Shown in pieces: positions 61,001 through 63,481 of a stretch of DNA of 64,000 nt. Origin of the DNA: Marthasterias glacialis (Eukaryota; Echinodermata; Asteroidea; Forcipulatida; Asteriidae); the NCBI GenBank assembly GCA_911728455.2, contig OU452224.1, forward strand, positions 3,286,001 through 3,350,000. Direction: 5' to 3'. The notes under the pieces were generated by a model, which made no database searches, was not told where the DNA came from, and worked only from the letters and a program-made list of their open reading frames with translations. The position numbers and the translations under genes are program-made. Position 1 is the stretch's first letter. The number at the start of each line of letters is the position of its first letter.

Positions 61001-63481
61001 AGTCAAACGGTAAACTGCTTAAAATATGAACTCTCTTTTCACTGTTTTCAAACTTGTAATGAGAATCAGTTTTCCCTTCAAATACCATATACAAAAGTAC
61101 TGTAAATCTGACTTTTTCCCCCTTTCTTTTTGCAAGGAAAATATACATTTAACATGTATAAAAATATATAAAGTTACAACTAAACCAAGTTTTCTGGTTA
61201 GCTCTTTTGTATTGAGATCTTGACTGGATTATGTATAGTGGTTGGGGTTATCAGTTACATACACCACACTATGCGCCACATACACAGCGCATGCAAGCAA
61301 TAGTGGACGCCAAATGAAAGCACTGAATTCTAACAGCAGTGCCTGTCTATGGATAAAGACAGGGTACCAGTCTACAGCCAGAGTCCAACAAATGTCCTGG
61401 TATGAAATTCTCCCATATACATCTTGTCTGCAGTAACTTAATCAGCAGGGATCAATTTCATGGCTTTGCTTACCCCGGAAATCTGTGCTTTGCAGTAAGC
61501 GCAGGATTTTGCCGTAAGCAAAGCGATGAAATTGGACCCCGTATGGACTTTGATAACATTTTTATGTTCAGCCCCATGGTAAGTTTGTGTGGTTTATCTT
61601 CAGAGTACTGAATCCATCAGACTCAAGCAAAACTAGAAGATGTGTTATGGAGGGTTAAGAGTGGTCAGAGCTTCACTGTGTTGTCTTACCGCTAGGTCAC
61701 CATTCGCATCCTTAACATCCAACCAATCTGCACAGTTGACGGAATATGTCACTGTGTAACTGGTCACCCACCAGTTAGATTTAGAGTGGCGTCCCTGGCT
61801 GATTACACCAGTCATGGTTGCTTCAACGGAAGTGTCAACTTGAAGCCATGGGTGTTCATCCTCCTCATTTGGCACCCAGGCACCTCCAAGGTCTTCATGC
61901 ATTCCAACATGCCTTAGACGGCTAGCCTGAGCCCCGAAGATGCGAGTATTACCCTCATGGGTGTATGTGGAAGACACCTGAATTTTTTCATCTGACAGTA
62001 GCCCATTTGCCATGCCGAGGGATTTCTTTGCATCCACTAAAAATCACAACAAATAAAGTGTATTTGATTATTACGCAACATAAGCTAGTGCAATGCTACA
62101 AGATGCAAAAAACTTTTAACTATCCCCAGTAACACGGAGAAGTGTAAAACAATTTGGAAACTTAACAGGTATTTGTGATTCAAATTGGCAAATAAACCTG
62201 CAATGCTGATACGGTAGGATTTTAATTGCCATAGAAGTGTTGCATCTGAAGCCATGTCTTTGCGAAAAGCATTAACATGAGGAATACTTCTACAATGGCA
62301 AACAAGAACTGAGTGGCAATAATATAATAAATAACAATCAATCTCTATCTCAAATAACAAAACTTTTGAACATTTGAAAGGAGATGCAAGTATTAAAAAA
62401 AAAAAATCACACTTCACTACTTAGACTTAAACAATCAAAGAAGATTGAGAGGGGACCAGTGTCTTTATGATTGATGCCTCTTTTGTCAGCTTCTACGCTT
62501 GAGAGTAGAGTGTGTAAAAGTGGGTAAACCACAGGGGTCAACCACAGGTCTAATGGGAGACATTTGGGGGACACTAGGTGGCAGCAGACTTAACAGGTAA
62601 ATGCATTGTTCTCGGAAATGTGCGCGTGCTCAGAACTACGCAAACAAAGGAAATTGACTTGGTAAGTTTGATGCCACCTAGGGTTTCAAAGTCTCCCATT
62701 AACCAGTTAATGCTGGATGACGTGTGTACACGCAAATAATTCCCATGCCAGAAATCAGGTGATGTAAGTTTTGTATTTTTGTGTGTAATTGGAAGGCCGG
62801 AACAAAGGTCGCCCGAACATTCTGTTTCGGAGACTGCAGAGAATTCCGTTCCACCAATGAAAAGAGGACAGGCGGTACTGAAACTAATGATGAAACAATC
62901 CATTTATGCAGGTCTTTTTTGTGTAATCCCCGATTCCAGACCAATGTCTTTTTTCTTCCAAGAAGAGCATTACGAGACATCAAGAGGCTTCCACCATTGT
63001 ATATGATTGTATTTGGGCTCATTGGAGGTAAGTCTGAGCTTCCAGCCTTGGTTCCGGTCTCAGGACCAATCCTCAACCTTTTCAAATGGCCGAGGTTTTG
63101 CGATTCATGGTACTTGAATCTGATATTCTCTCGACAGAGAAAGAATAAACCCTGTTGCTTCAATGAGAGTATTTGTTCTCGTGGCTTCGTTAAGTCATAG
63201 TTTCTTTGTGCCAGCAGGACTCTCAAAGAAAACTGATATCAAGAAAATAATCTTAAGGAAATGGCATGGACAAAATGGAAGATTCCTGGCCATAACTGTT
63301 TAAACTGAGCCAGTTGCATATTTAAAGTAAAGAATCCCAGGGACTAAGATTGAGCAAGGCATGCTGGGAAACAATGGCGCGGCATGATACACCTGTGGGA
63401 GTGAGGTTGATAATAACATAATTAAAAAGGAACAAAAAAAAACGTTCTTACCAGGTATCAAAACTTCACCTGGACTGGCGG
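18455..63481 (-). CDS. Sfp1-like: Sfp1-like adhesive multidomain glycoprotein, 35 exons, 5' partial
   Basis: Thirty-five exons with consensus splice sites join without a single phase conflict to 2122 codons and a TAG (18455-18457). Residues, counted from the first full codon: discoidin 1 (10-171), module X1 (172-326), discoidin 2 (336-489), module X2 (490-656), discoidin 3 (668-824), EGF1 (825-864), VWD1 (865-1023), C8 (1024-1132), TIL1 (1133-1200), VWC/EGF-like (1201-1260), SUEL pair (1261-1467), EGF2 (1474-1515), VWD2 (1516-1671), C8 (1672-1786), TIL2 (1787-1856), VWC/EGF-like (1857-1916), SUEL pair (1917-2122). As I recall, Asterias Sfp1 is about 3850 residues, made in tube-foot adhesive cells and cut into four disulfide-linked subunits that form the footprint meshwork; this would be its C-terminal half or a paralogue. 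No transmembrane segment is seen. Alternatives are another VWD-mucin-like or SCO-spondin-like protein, though SUEL plus discoidin plus VWD argues for Sfp1. Confidence 0.82.
19125..19320 (+). mobile_element. SINE family C, 3' half
   Basis: gaaggggtttgccctggtgt, then cagcaccttgtaaattcataa and the tail gcgctatataaaaactag-ttattatta. In the intron between exons 34 and 35. Confidence 0.5.
19916..20096 (-). CDS. Sfp1-like: Sfp1-like exon 34: VWC/EGF-like segment 2
   Basis: 181 nt, phase 0 to 1; acceptor ttttttaacag, donor gtttgt. KGESVISKDCQTVCSC and CGPNEYCGAKDGETLCLC; same length and phase as exon 25. Confidence 0.9.
20219..20425 (+). mobile_element. Family A MITE, 5' third
   Basis: Starts TTAACCAGTTAACTCTAGAC, includes ggaacaaaggtcacccggac, and stops after the cacccacacagagg block. 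In the intron between exons 33 and 34. Confidence 0.6.
20793..21001 (-). CDS. Sfp1-like: Sfp1-like exon 33: TIL2
   Basis: 209 nt, phase 1 to 0; acceptor tttttcttcag, donor gtaagt. Encodes MSPACPSNCANPTASLTC, CVCVNGHLKEGGKCV and CGCVHQDSGEYYR. Confidence 0.93.
21165..21338 (-). CDS. Sfp1-like: Sfp1-like exon 32: C8 domain 2, part 2
   Basis: 174 nt, phase 1-1; acceptor gctcttgtag, donor gtgagt. Encodes GPFQECLGTVNPETIFKNC and LAYCDDYQLYAEKC. Confidence 0.92.
22304..22475 (-). CDS. Sfp1-like: Sfp1-like exon 31: C8 domain 2, part 1
   Basis: 172 nt, phase 0 to 1; acceptor gcgttgtag, donor gtaagt. Encodes KFGQSWHVKETDLQAGEEEC and CRDAAVKDKAQEIC. It has 24 nt more than exon 22. Confidence 0.9.
22600..22950 (-). 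mobile_element. SINE family B, full copy plus second tail
   Basis: Reverse complement 22680-22760 reads gctcggtggtctagtggtta with B box gggttcgaatccc, the cleanest tRNA-like head in the window. The tail (taagcactgtatactc) then occurs twice, at 22620 and 22880. Confidence 0.7.
23018..23173 (-). CDS. Sfp1-like: Sfp1-like exon 30: VWD2, part 3
   Basis: 156 nt, phase 0-0; acceptor tttttcacag, donor gtaagt. Encodes AGIVIRWDGRYLVEVDV and VEGLCGNYNSDKEDEF. Confidence 0.95.
23226..23600 (+). mobile_element. Family A MITE, 5' two thirds
   Basis: Starts TTAACCAGTTGATGCTGAT and ends in the gagtgaaccggggatccagcc block. Antisense to the host gene, as are most copies in these introns. Confidence 0.65.
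23851..23952 (-). CDS. Sfp1-like: Sfp1-like exon 29: VWD2, part 2
   Basis: 102 nt, phase 0-0; acceptor ttcctacgcag, donor gtaagg. Encodes VIKLRSKGVALIDDV and DDIQIVVDVPNV, central VWD strands. Confidence 0.87.
24035..24445 (-). pseudogene. LINE reverse transcriptase, C-terminal remnant
   Basis: Minus frame reads VHAFVTSRLDNGNTLLYGLP, LQRIQNTAARVVTLSRKS, then LKDLHWLPISQRIVFKLML, the classic end of CR1/L2/Jockey-type reverse transcriptase. The frame is broken upstream. Same strand as the host gene, in the intron between exons 28 and 29. Confidence 0.75.
24557..24765 (-). CDS. Sfp1-like: Sfp1-like exon 28: VWD2, part 1, with GDPH
   Basis: 209 nt, phase 1 to 0; acceptor gtgattgcag, donor gtaggt. 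Encodes CKALGDPHYITFDDVAYDF and GPCRYTL; GDPH at 24731-24742. A second possible donor one base pair-step downstream (GTAG/gtttta) would break phase, so gtaggt was chosen. Confidence 0.92.
25035..25140 (-). mobile_element. SINE family B fragment
   Basis: Degenerate head and the gatgtaataatt tail shared with the copy at 95-280. Confidence 0.35.
25240..25645 (-). pseudogene. LINE ORF2 C-terminal zinc-knuckle remnant
   Basis: Minus frame reads HKLFIETGRYIIGID, RMCLHCHLDVENEIHFLLDC and PSYKDLRKIMFDN; the RxCxxC----ENExHFLLxC pattern is the C-terminal knuckle of several LINE clades. Frames beyond it are broken. Confidence 0.65.
25766..26018. mobile_element. Palindromic MITE family D, complete (253 bp)
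   Basis: TAGACCGATCCATTA at the left and TAATGGATCGGTCTA at the right are exact inverses; inner ttgaccaatcacagcc and gctgtgattggtcaa also pair. Partial copies at 9.5 and 42.3 kb. Confidence 0.8.
26050..26165 (-). mobile_element. SINE family B tail
   Basis: cccgatgtggagtgataagc, the shared 3' tail of family B, then a decayed B box. Confidence 0.4.
26215..26565. mobile_element. Inverted-repeat MITE, 350 bp
   Basis: cccaacggttgtaaaaaaag through cctgaaaccaccca pairs with tgggtggttttaggta through ttacaaccgtttg over about 43 bp. Lies 90 bp downstream of exon 27. Confidence 0.7.
26653..26812 (-). CDS. Sfp1-like: Sfp1-like exon 27: end of SUEL 2 and EGF2
   Basis: 160 nt, phase 0 to 1; acceptor ggttgtctag, donor gtatgc. 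Starts VEYQCIVNPDP, finishing the lectin fold, then EGF cysteines CDPNPCVHGEC, CKCNPGFTGTHC. It is 40 nt longer than EGF1 because of the lectin tail. Confidence 0.9.
27281..28063. mobile_element. Inverted-repeat element, about 780 bp
   Basis: TTGACCGATT at the left and AATCGGTCTA at the right, with an inner exact pair catgacctattgtgggta and tacccacaataggtcatg. The ends resemble family D. No coding frame. Confidence 0.6.
28587..29191 (-). CDS. Sfp1-like: Sfp1-like exon 26: SUEL lectin domains 1 and 2
   Basis: 605 nt, phase 1 to 0; acceptor tttttcacag, donor gtaagt. Two galactose/rhamnose-binding (SUEL-type) lectin domains: CYGGELAIDC, VDYGSYQVQDC, IFGNFEGAAGKALYVKFQC, then ACEGDTLDLDC and ASFGRLQGDYVC. 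The last strand (VEYQC) of domain 2 is on exon 27. Confidence 0.9.
29369..29840 (+). mobile_element. Family A MITE with internal deletion (472 bp)
   Basis: TTAA at both ends: TTAACCTGTTGGCGCCGG and GGCGGCAACTGGTTAA. About 140 bp of the usual interior is absent. Confidence 0.7.
30040..30490 (+). mobile_element. Family A MITE, divergent subfamily
   Basis: Shares the gattccaaaccttcatcctt and gccgattatcggc blocks with the copies at 2.1 and 44.5 kb; the ends are not clear. Confidence 0.5.
30562..30742 (-). CDS. Sfp1-like: Sfp1-like exon 25: VWC/EGF-like segment 1
   Basis: 181 nt, phase 0 to 1; acceptor tgacattgcag, donor gtacgt. KGEAFLTGDCTEQCHC is the VWC-like tail of a TIL unit; then an EGF-like CNPGWSGDG. 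Identical in length and phase to exon 34. Confidence 0.9.
30815..30970 (+). mobile_element. SINE family C fragment
   Basis: gtggccgagtgggctagtgc, then tgtgggttcc and caagacacttaaccataatg. Confidence 0.5.
30971..32295. other. Intron 24, mostly unassigned
   Basis: No exon, since exon phases already join across it. A TATA-rich stretch near 31138-31215 and a C9 run near 32201 are the only features noted. Confidence 0.35.
32296..32498 (-). CDS. Sfp1-like: Sfp1-like exon 24: TIL1
   Basis: 203 nt, phase 1 to 0; acceptor tttacggcag, donor gtatgt. Trypsin-inhibitor-like cysteine-rich domain: CPVGMVQTEIGSECPNTC, CVCAEGMLLEDGDRCVP, then CGCNYQGKYYK. Confidence 0.93.
32738..33122 (+). mobile_element. 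Family A MITE, shortened
   Basis: Starts CTAACCAGCAGGCGCCGGAT and ends GGTACTGGTTAA; the middle-to-3' portion is deleted. Confidence 0.6.
33306..33485 (-). CDS. Sfp1-like: Sfp1-like exon 23: C8 domain 1, part 2
   Basis: 180 nt, phase 1-1; acceptor cctcccccag, donor gtaagt. Encodes GPFASCHNTFDVEEFYTDC and SYPNMDNLCTDIQTYADNC, with the C8 cysteine pattern. Confidence 0.92.
33936..34080. mobile_element. Palindromic MITE (GGGAATAAAAGAGT)
   Basis: gggaataaaagagtagtgac pairs with gtcacaactcttttattccc; inner aaacggccgtttaaaacc and ggttttaaacggccgtt also pair. A relative is at 43864-44045. Confidence 0.7.
34491..34638 (-). CDS. Sfp1-like: Sfp1-like exon 22: C8 domain 1, part 1
   Basis: 148 nt, phase 0 to 1; acceptor gttgatgcag, donor gtaagt. 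Encodes KFGQSWATESTCTGCKDC, typical of the link from VWD to C8. Confidence 0.9.
34792..36489. mobile_element. Long-inverted-repeat DNA transposon relic, 1.7 kb
   Basis: About 210-bp inverted arms: tatagacgggtcga, gtagtatttgacatcaggaa, ggcatccaagatggctgcc on the left match, inverted, gttgacccgactat, gatgacaaatactacc, ggcggccatcttggatgcc on the right. It contains a Cys-rich coding remnant (35635-35850). Confidence 0.65.
35635..35850 (-). pseudogene. Cys-rich C-terminal remnant of a transposon protein
   Basis: Minus frame: GWKVEDNHLVPLMSEMDAAP, then HCYCLTACRTARCSCRG and CGPCQLGACDNPYN before a stop. The C-x-C---C---RCSCR--- C--C pattern resembles the Cys-rich tail common to many invertebrate transposon ORFs. 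No N-terminal domain is recognisable. Confidence 0.5.
36565..36693 (+). mobile_element. Family A MITE, 3' end only
   Basis: Contains ctctcaaagaaaaacataat and ends GGTGGCAACTGGTTAG; the 5' part is lost. It sits just outside the 34.8-36.5 kb inverted-repeat element. Confidence 0.55.
37071..37226 (-). CDS. Sfp1-like: Sfp1-like exon 21: VWD1, part 3
   Basis: 156 nt, phase 0-0; acceptor atttcccag, donor gtaatt. Encodes DFGLRVSWDGKSKVDIHL and VEGLCGNYNGKKGDDY; GLCGNYNG is the VWD hallmark. Same length as exon 30. Confidence 0.95.
37924..38031 (-). CDS. Sfp1-like: Sfp1-like exon 20: VWD1, part 2
   Basis: 108 nt, phase 0-0; acceptor tattttgcag, donor gtaagt. Encodes LYEFKQNRVVYVDHEKI and KDGVSIIDSC, the central strands of VWD. 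It matches the 102-nt exon 29 of the second block. Confidence 0.85.
38095..40075. repeat. 22-bp minisatellite, about 2 kb
   Basis: Degenerate array of gttacagagtgatgtagatt-ct units in the intron between exons 19 and 20. A 390-bp segment (from 38391) recurs at 38781, a higher-order duplication. The array becomes most homogeneous at 39780-40060. Confidence 0.95.
39514..39658. mobile_element. Palindromic MITE inserted in the 22-bp minisatellite
   Basis: 145 bp, ATAGACTGTGCGAGTCT to its inverse AGACTTACACAGTCTAT; inner gcgtattcgaaca and tgttcgaatacgc pair. The flanks ttctgt and tacag rejoin to an intact repeat unit. Confidence 0.75.
40251..40462 (-). CDS. Sfp1-like: Sfp1-like exon 19: VWD1, part 1, with GDPH
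   Basis: 212 nt, phase 1 to 0; acceptor gaaattttcag, donor gtatgt. Encodes CYGWGDPHYGQFDGGKFNF and GDCTYVL, the canonical start of a VWD domain. GDPH is at 40428-40439. Confidence 0.95.
40805..41085. mobile_element. Inverted pair of SINE family B copies
   Basis: Left, minus: cccatacaccgatgtgtgtt; right, plus: aacacacatcggtgtatggg. The head region ggtctagttggtaattgtct lies between. The two halves could form a 280-bp hairpin. Confidence 0.65.
41105..41500 (-). mobile_element. SINE family C, complete, with second head
   Basis: Antisense accttataaagtgctatat tail (41110-41150), gatgggacgtaaag block, and two tRNA-like heads (ggactcaaacccagac and gggattcgaacccacac). Confidence 0.6.
41570..41625 (-). 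mobile_element. SINE family B tail
   Basis: cccatactgatgtataataa-gcactgtaaact; abuts the donor of exon 18. Confidence 0.4.
41627..41746 (-). CDS. Sfp1-like: Sfp1-like exon 18: EGF1
   Basis: 120 nt, phase 1-1; acceptor tactttgacag, donor gtaagt. Six cysteines in EGF spacing: CDPNPCKHDAVC, then SCKC and KNC. It lacks the calcium-binding D-x-D/N-E start. Confidence 0.92.
41750..42250. other. Intron 17, unassigned AT-rich part
   Basis: No repeat or exon recognised. Confidence 0.35.
42253..42475 (+). mobile_element. Family D MITE, left part
   Basis: TAGACTGACCCATTAAGCCC, then gtaatgaccaatcacagcct and gccactgaaagtccgac; the right terminus is lost. Confidence 0.6.
42861..42999 (-). CDS. Sfp1-like: Sfp1-like exon 17: discoidin 3, part 3
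   Basis: 139 nt, phase 0 to 1; acceptor gtttgttgcag, donor gtgagt. Encodes IFAGNSDQNGIK, IRIAVNDYKGCPAMRVEIL and the closing GCP. Confidence 0.92.
43130..43330 (-). mobile_element. SINE family G (tRNA-derived)
   Basis: Reverse complement: gatagctcagttgcagagtg with B box ggttcaaatcccactcc; flank gactgggaaaatgttt is shared with 55.4 kb. Confidence 0.55.
43627..43794 (-). CDS. Sfp1-like: Sfp1-like exon 16: discoidin 3, part 2
   Basis: 168 nt, phase 0-0; acceptor tttattctag, donor gtaagc. Encodes IDIGYVTVVTGIKTQGDP and SCWVTSYSVEYTAMHDY. Confidence 0.92.
43864..44045. mobile_element. Palindromic MITE (GGGAATAAAAGAGT)
   Basis: gggaataaaagagtggtgac pairs with gttaccactcttttattccc; same family as 33936-34080. 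Confidence 0.7.
44411..44905 (-). mobile_element. Family A MITE, divergent subfamily
   Basis: Shares gtcacaatgaaaccctgac, gccgataatcc and the tacaatgataactaatggtg block with copies at 2.1 and 30.2 kb, in reverse. Confidence 0.5.
45070..45233 (-). CDS. Sfp1-like: Sfp1-like exon 15: discoidin 3, part 1
   Basis: 164 nt, phase 1 to 0; donor gtaaca. Encodes ACSGGIGMEKGRIPDESIF and AWMASPEDKNIYLQ. The acceptor (cgttgtag) is placed by alignment with exon 8, which also begins TTGC. It has little pyrimidine tract and abuts a minisatellite whose every unit carries a near copy of it. Confidence 0.85.
45234..46510. repeat. 36-bp minisatellite abutting the exon 15 acceptor
   Basis: About 35 units of ggttggttagtggcaagcaa ctacaatgattaacca. 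On the minus strand the unit reads ...aatcattgtag-ttgcttgcc..., the same as the true acceptor (aatcgttgtag/TTGCTTGC). It is open in one minus frame for most of its length, with a 12-residue period (NLVNHCSCLPLT). Confidence 0.95.
46511..47040. other. Intron 14, unassigned part
   Basis: No repeat recognised apart from acatgtgatgtgacatgtga near 46747. Confidence 0.35.
47045..47077 (-). CDS. Sfp1-like: Sfp1-like exon 14: linker microexon
   Basis: 33 nt between gtttccag and gtaagt; encodes VGDVKEMMPP. Same phases as the other two linkers. Confidence 0.75.
47123..47310. mobile_element. MITE, relative of 12286-12480
   Basis: Shares gcaggataccagtcaca, gtattttggctggtaacc and gtgcttaagcag; the ends are weaker (agggccatatttcgtag, ctctatgagcg). 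Confidence 0.6.
47311..47830 (+). pseudogene. LINE reverse transcriptase tail and 3' UTR remnant
   Basis: Reads VHSYNTRSTAKKKSV, then (shifted) a WNDLKTQLRLHLL-like stretch whose W codon is now TGA, FTRKLKKQLLDAYS and a stop; typical of the end of several LINE polymerases. A T-rich 3' region follows. Opposite strand to the host gene. Confidence 0.6.
47988..48228 (-). CDS. Sfp1-like: Sfp1-like exon 13: module X2, part 3
   Basis: 241 nt, phase 0 to 1; acceptor aatttgtag, donor gtatgt. Encodes SGQMIAFASPGRSPIYRDG, then a strongly basic stretch (TRKIRGFPRKTLGDKLRMRR) longer than in X1, then KGAYSFMAVM. Confidence 0.82.
48430..48740. other. Intron 12 repeat-like sequence
   Basis: Minus strand gtattgttgtgaagtggaaataaaggtt looks like the 3' end of a transcribed element; no second copy in the window, so unassigned. 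Confidence 0.25.
48769..48919 (-). CDS. Sfp1-like: Sfp1-like exon 12: module X2, part 2
   Basis: 151 nt, phase 2 to 0; acceptor gtatttatag, donor gtgagt. Encodes YITGWKFVPKFRESVTFYV and GLFGIVGKTYVP. Confidence 0.8.
49070..49515 (+). mobile_element. Family A MITE, divergent subfamily
   Basis: Contains gtgacgtgttaacacgcc, gggacagagggtactggaat and the gagattccagcatgccatgg block. In the intron between exons 11 and 12. Confidence 0.5.
50085..50410 (+). mobile_element. SINE family C, near complete
   Basis: gtgggtttgaatcccgg B box, ccttgagcaagacactttac, gatgggacgttaagcc, gtttaccccggtgtttctgg and an aataataataat tail. Confidence 0.6.
50699..50807 (-). CDS. Sfp1-like: Sfp1-like exon 11: module X2, part 1
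   Basis: 109 nt, phase 1 to 2; acceptor tttttcctacag, donor gtaagt. Encodes KWGIYPLVRNWRL and KTFVVSVDNPLTCN. Confidence 0.78.
50940..51440. other. Intron 10 part, unassigned
   Basis: Relatively GC-balanced stretch with several short open frames and no recognised family. Confidence 0.3.
51481..51619 (-). CDS. Sfp1-like: Sfp1-like exon 10: discoidin 2, part 3
   Basis: 139 nt, phase 0 to 1; acceptor tctttaag, donor gtaagt. Encodes IFFSNTDSD and GLRFEVLGCP, with the closing cysteine of the fold. Confidence 0.9.
52185..52335. repeat. Degenerate repeat of the exon 9 splice donor
   Basis: On the minus strand five to six imperfect units of ggaagtaaggtaata follow the real donor (gaaaaaag/gtaata); most contain a GTAAG or GTAAT donor-like core. 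A related stretch lies at 51765-51810. Confidence 0.6.
52334..52477 (-). CDS. Sfp1-like: Sfp1-like exon 9: discoidin 2, part 2
   Basis: 144 nt, phase 0-0; acceptor gggatttcag, donor gtaata. Encodes VDLGKPTVVTGVSVQG and WVSKIRVQVSLDDSNW. Just after the donor begins a degenerate array that repeats this donor sequence. Confidence 0.9.
52610..52775 (+). mobile_element. SINE family B, complete head
   Basis: gttatctcggtggtctagtg, gctctagaatggcaaaggtc, gggttagaatcccaccc, then the tail aacagtgcttaacacacatc. Confidence 0.65.
52780..53725. other. Intron 8, unassigned
   Basis: Unrecognised. Both strands have short open frames without a family signature. Confidence 0.3.
53731..53909 (-). CDS. Sfp1-like: Sfp1-like exon 8: discoidin 2, part 1
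   Basis: 179 nt, phase 1 to 0; acceptor tttcatcag, donor gtaagg. Encodes ACRHGLGMEDGLIPDSEI and WAPATNEKDQFVQ, a textbook F5/8-C start including the opening cysteine. Confidence 0.93.
54064..54090 (-). CDS. Sfp1-like: Sfp1-like exon 7: linker microexon
   Basis: 27 nt between ctttcag and gtaagt; encodes LPGRDVPA. It joins in phase to exons 6 and 8. Confidence 0.75.
54700..55225 (+). mobile_element. Family A MITE, 3' two thirds
   Basis: Shares ttgtgtaatccccaattaca and ggaggcttccaccattgttc with other copies; the TTAA start is not recognisable. Confidence 0.55.
55320..55640 (-). mobile_element. SINE family G, head and flanks
   Basis: Reverse complement 55420-55500: gatagcttagttggtagagc (A box) and gcagattcaaatcc (B box). 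Direct repeats gtgactttttatttcaaata and aactttttatttcaaatatc flank it. Confidence 0.6.
55645..55765. repeat. ATA/ATG-rich microsatellite and A-tract
   Basis: ataataataataatgataat at 55650, then a 25-base A run at 55743-55767, probably SINE or LINE tails. Confidence 0.6.
55876..56057 (-). CDS. Sfp1-like: Sfp1-like exon 6: module X1, part 3
   Basis: 182 nt, phase 2 to 1; acceptor tttttag, donor gtaagt. Encodes KGDVMGISFTGPLIPFDEG and GKQAYSIQAEV, aligning with SGQMIAFASPGRSPIYRDG and KGAYSFMAVM in X2. Confidence 0.82.
56060..56734. other. Intron 5 part, unassigned
   Basis: AT-rich; no exon or repeat recognised. Confidence 0.35.
56735..57365 (-). pseudogene. LINE reverse transcriptase, C-terminal relic
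   Basis: Minus frames read ASHASWERCIAGIAKSASLG, then SVASLCLFHRYFHVLPAC and FFPHTASLWNSLPNACFPP, the usual end of Jockey/CR1-type polymerases. Several stops and shifts. Same strand as the host gene. Confidence 0.65.
57783..57951 (-). CDS. Sfp1-like: Sfp1-like exon 5: module X1, part 2
   Basis: 169 nt, phase 1 to 2; acceptor gttcgtttcag, donor gtaaat. Encodes WTFYPIASIAFKACVWRVD and YKLIGCNDIPI, aligning with ITGWKFVPKF and GLFGIVG in module X2. Confidence 0.8.
58015..60055. repeat. 36-bp minisatellite, 2 kb, G-rich on plus strand
   Basis: Unit ttggttgatggggtagtgga gagagttaggtgggaa. A 287-bp segment (eight units, one base short) is repeated exactly at 58336-58622 and 58623-58909 and partly again. 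Minus-strand frames are Ser/Thr/Pro-rich (TTPSTNSHLTLF) but shift at every 35-base unit. Confidence 0.95.
60094..60207 (-). CDS. Sfp1-like: Sfp1-like exon 4: module X1, part 1
   Basis: 114 nt, phase 1 to 1; acceptor aattttacag. Encodes FILLVAGIPFQSDGYVI. The donor gttcgc is weak, but it restores phase to exon 5 and keeps the module motif YVI-EW-F intact. It sits directly before the 58-60 kb minisatellite. Confidence 0.7.
60248..60515 (+). mobile_element. Family A MITE, middle part
   Basis: Runs from gtgcacagaccacgc to gagtgagccggggtacc; both ends are missing. In the short intron between exons 3 and 4. Confidence 0.55.
60758..60896 (-). CDS. Sfp1-like: Sfp1-like exon 3: discoidin 1, C-terminal part
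   Basis: 139 nt, phase 0 to 1; acceptor gggggtacag, donor gtgaga. Encodes VFQGNVDSDTEV and MRLELLGEFE. All three discoidins end in a 139-nt exon. The usual closing cysteine (LGC) is replaced here by LGE. Confidence 0.88.
61448..61540. mobile_element. Palindromic MITE (GGGATCAATTTCATGGC)
   Basis: 93 bp; ends GGGATCAATTTCATGGCTTT and AAAGCGATGAAATTGGACCCC are inverted; relative of 6627-6758. Confidence 0.65.
61690..62036 (-). CDS. Sfp1-like: Sfp1-like exon 2: discoidin 1, N-terminal two thirds
   Basis: 347 nt, phase 1 to 0; acceptor tttttag, donor gtaaga. Encodes SLGMANGLLSDEKIQVSS, GAWVPNEEDEHPWLQVD and WWVTSYTVTYS, the classic F5/8-C sequence landmarks. Discoidins 2 and 3 split this stretch over two exons; here the intron is absent. 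The usual N-terminal cysteine is missing (VDAKKSLGM). Confidence 0.9.
62699..63303 (+). mobile_element. Family A MITE, full length (605 bp)
   Basis: TTAACCAGTTAATGCTGGAT at the start and CATAACTGTTTAA at the end, TTAA on both sides. With 747-1361 it defines the element length. Confidence 0.75.
63452..63481 (-). CDS. Sfp1-like: Sfp1-like exon 1 (first visible): linker microexon
   Basis: 30 nt between gtttcag and gtaagaac; encodes ASPGEVLIP. It has the same phase (two leading bases, one trailing) as the 27-nt and 33-nt linkers before discoidins 2 and 3, which supports it. Its own upstream exon is outside the window. Confidence 0.6.
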
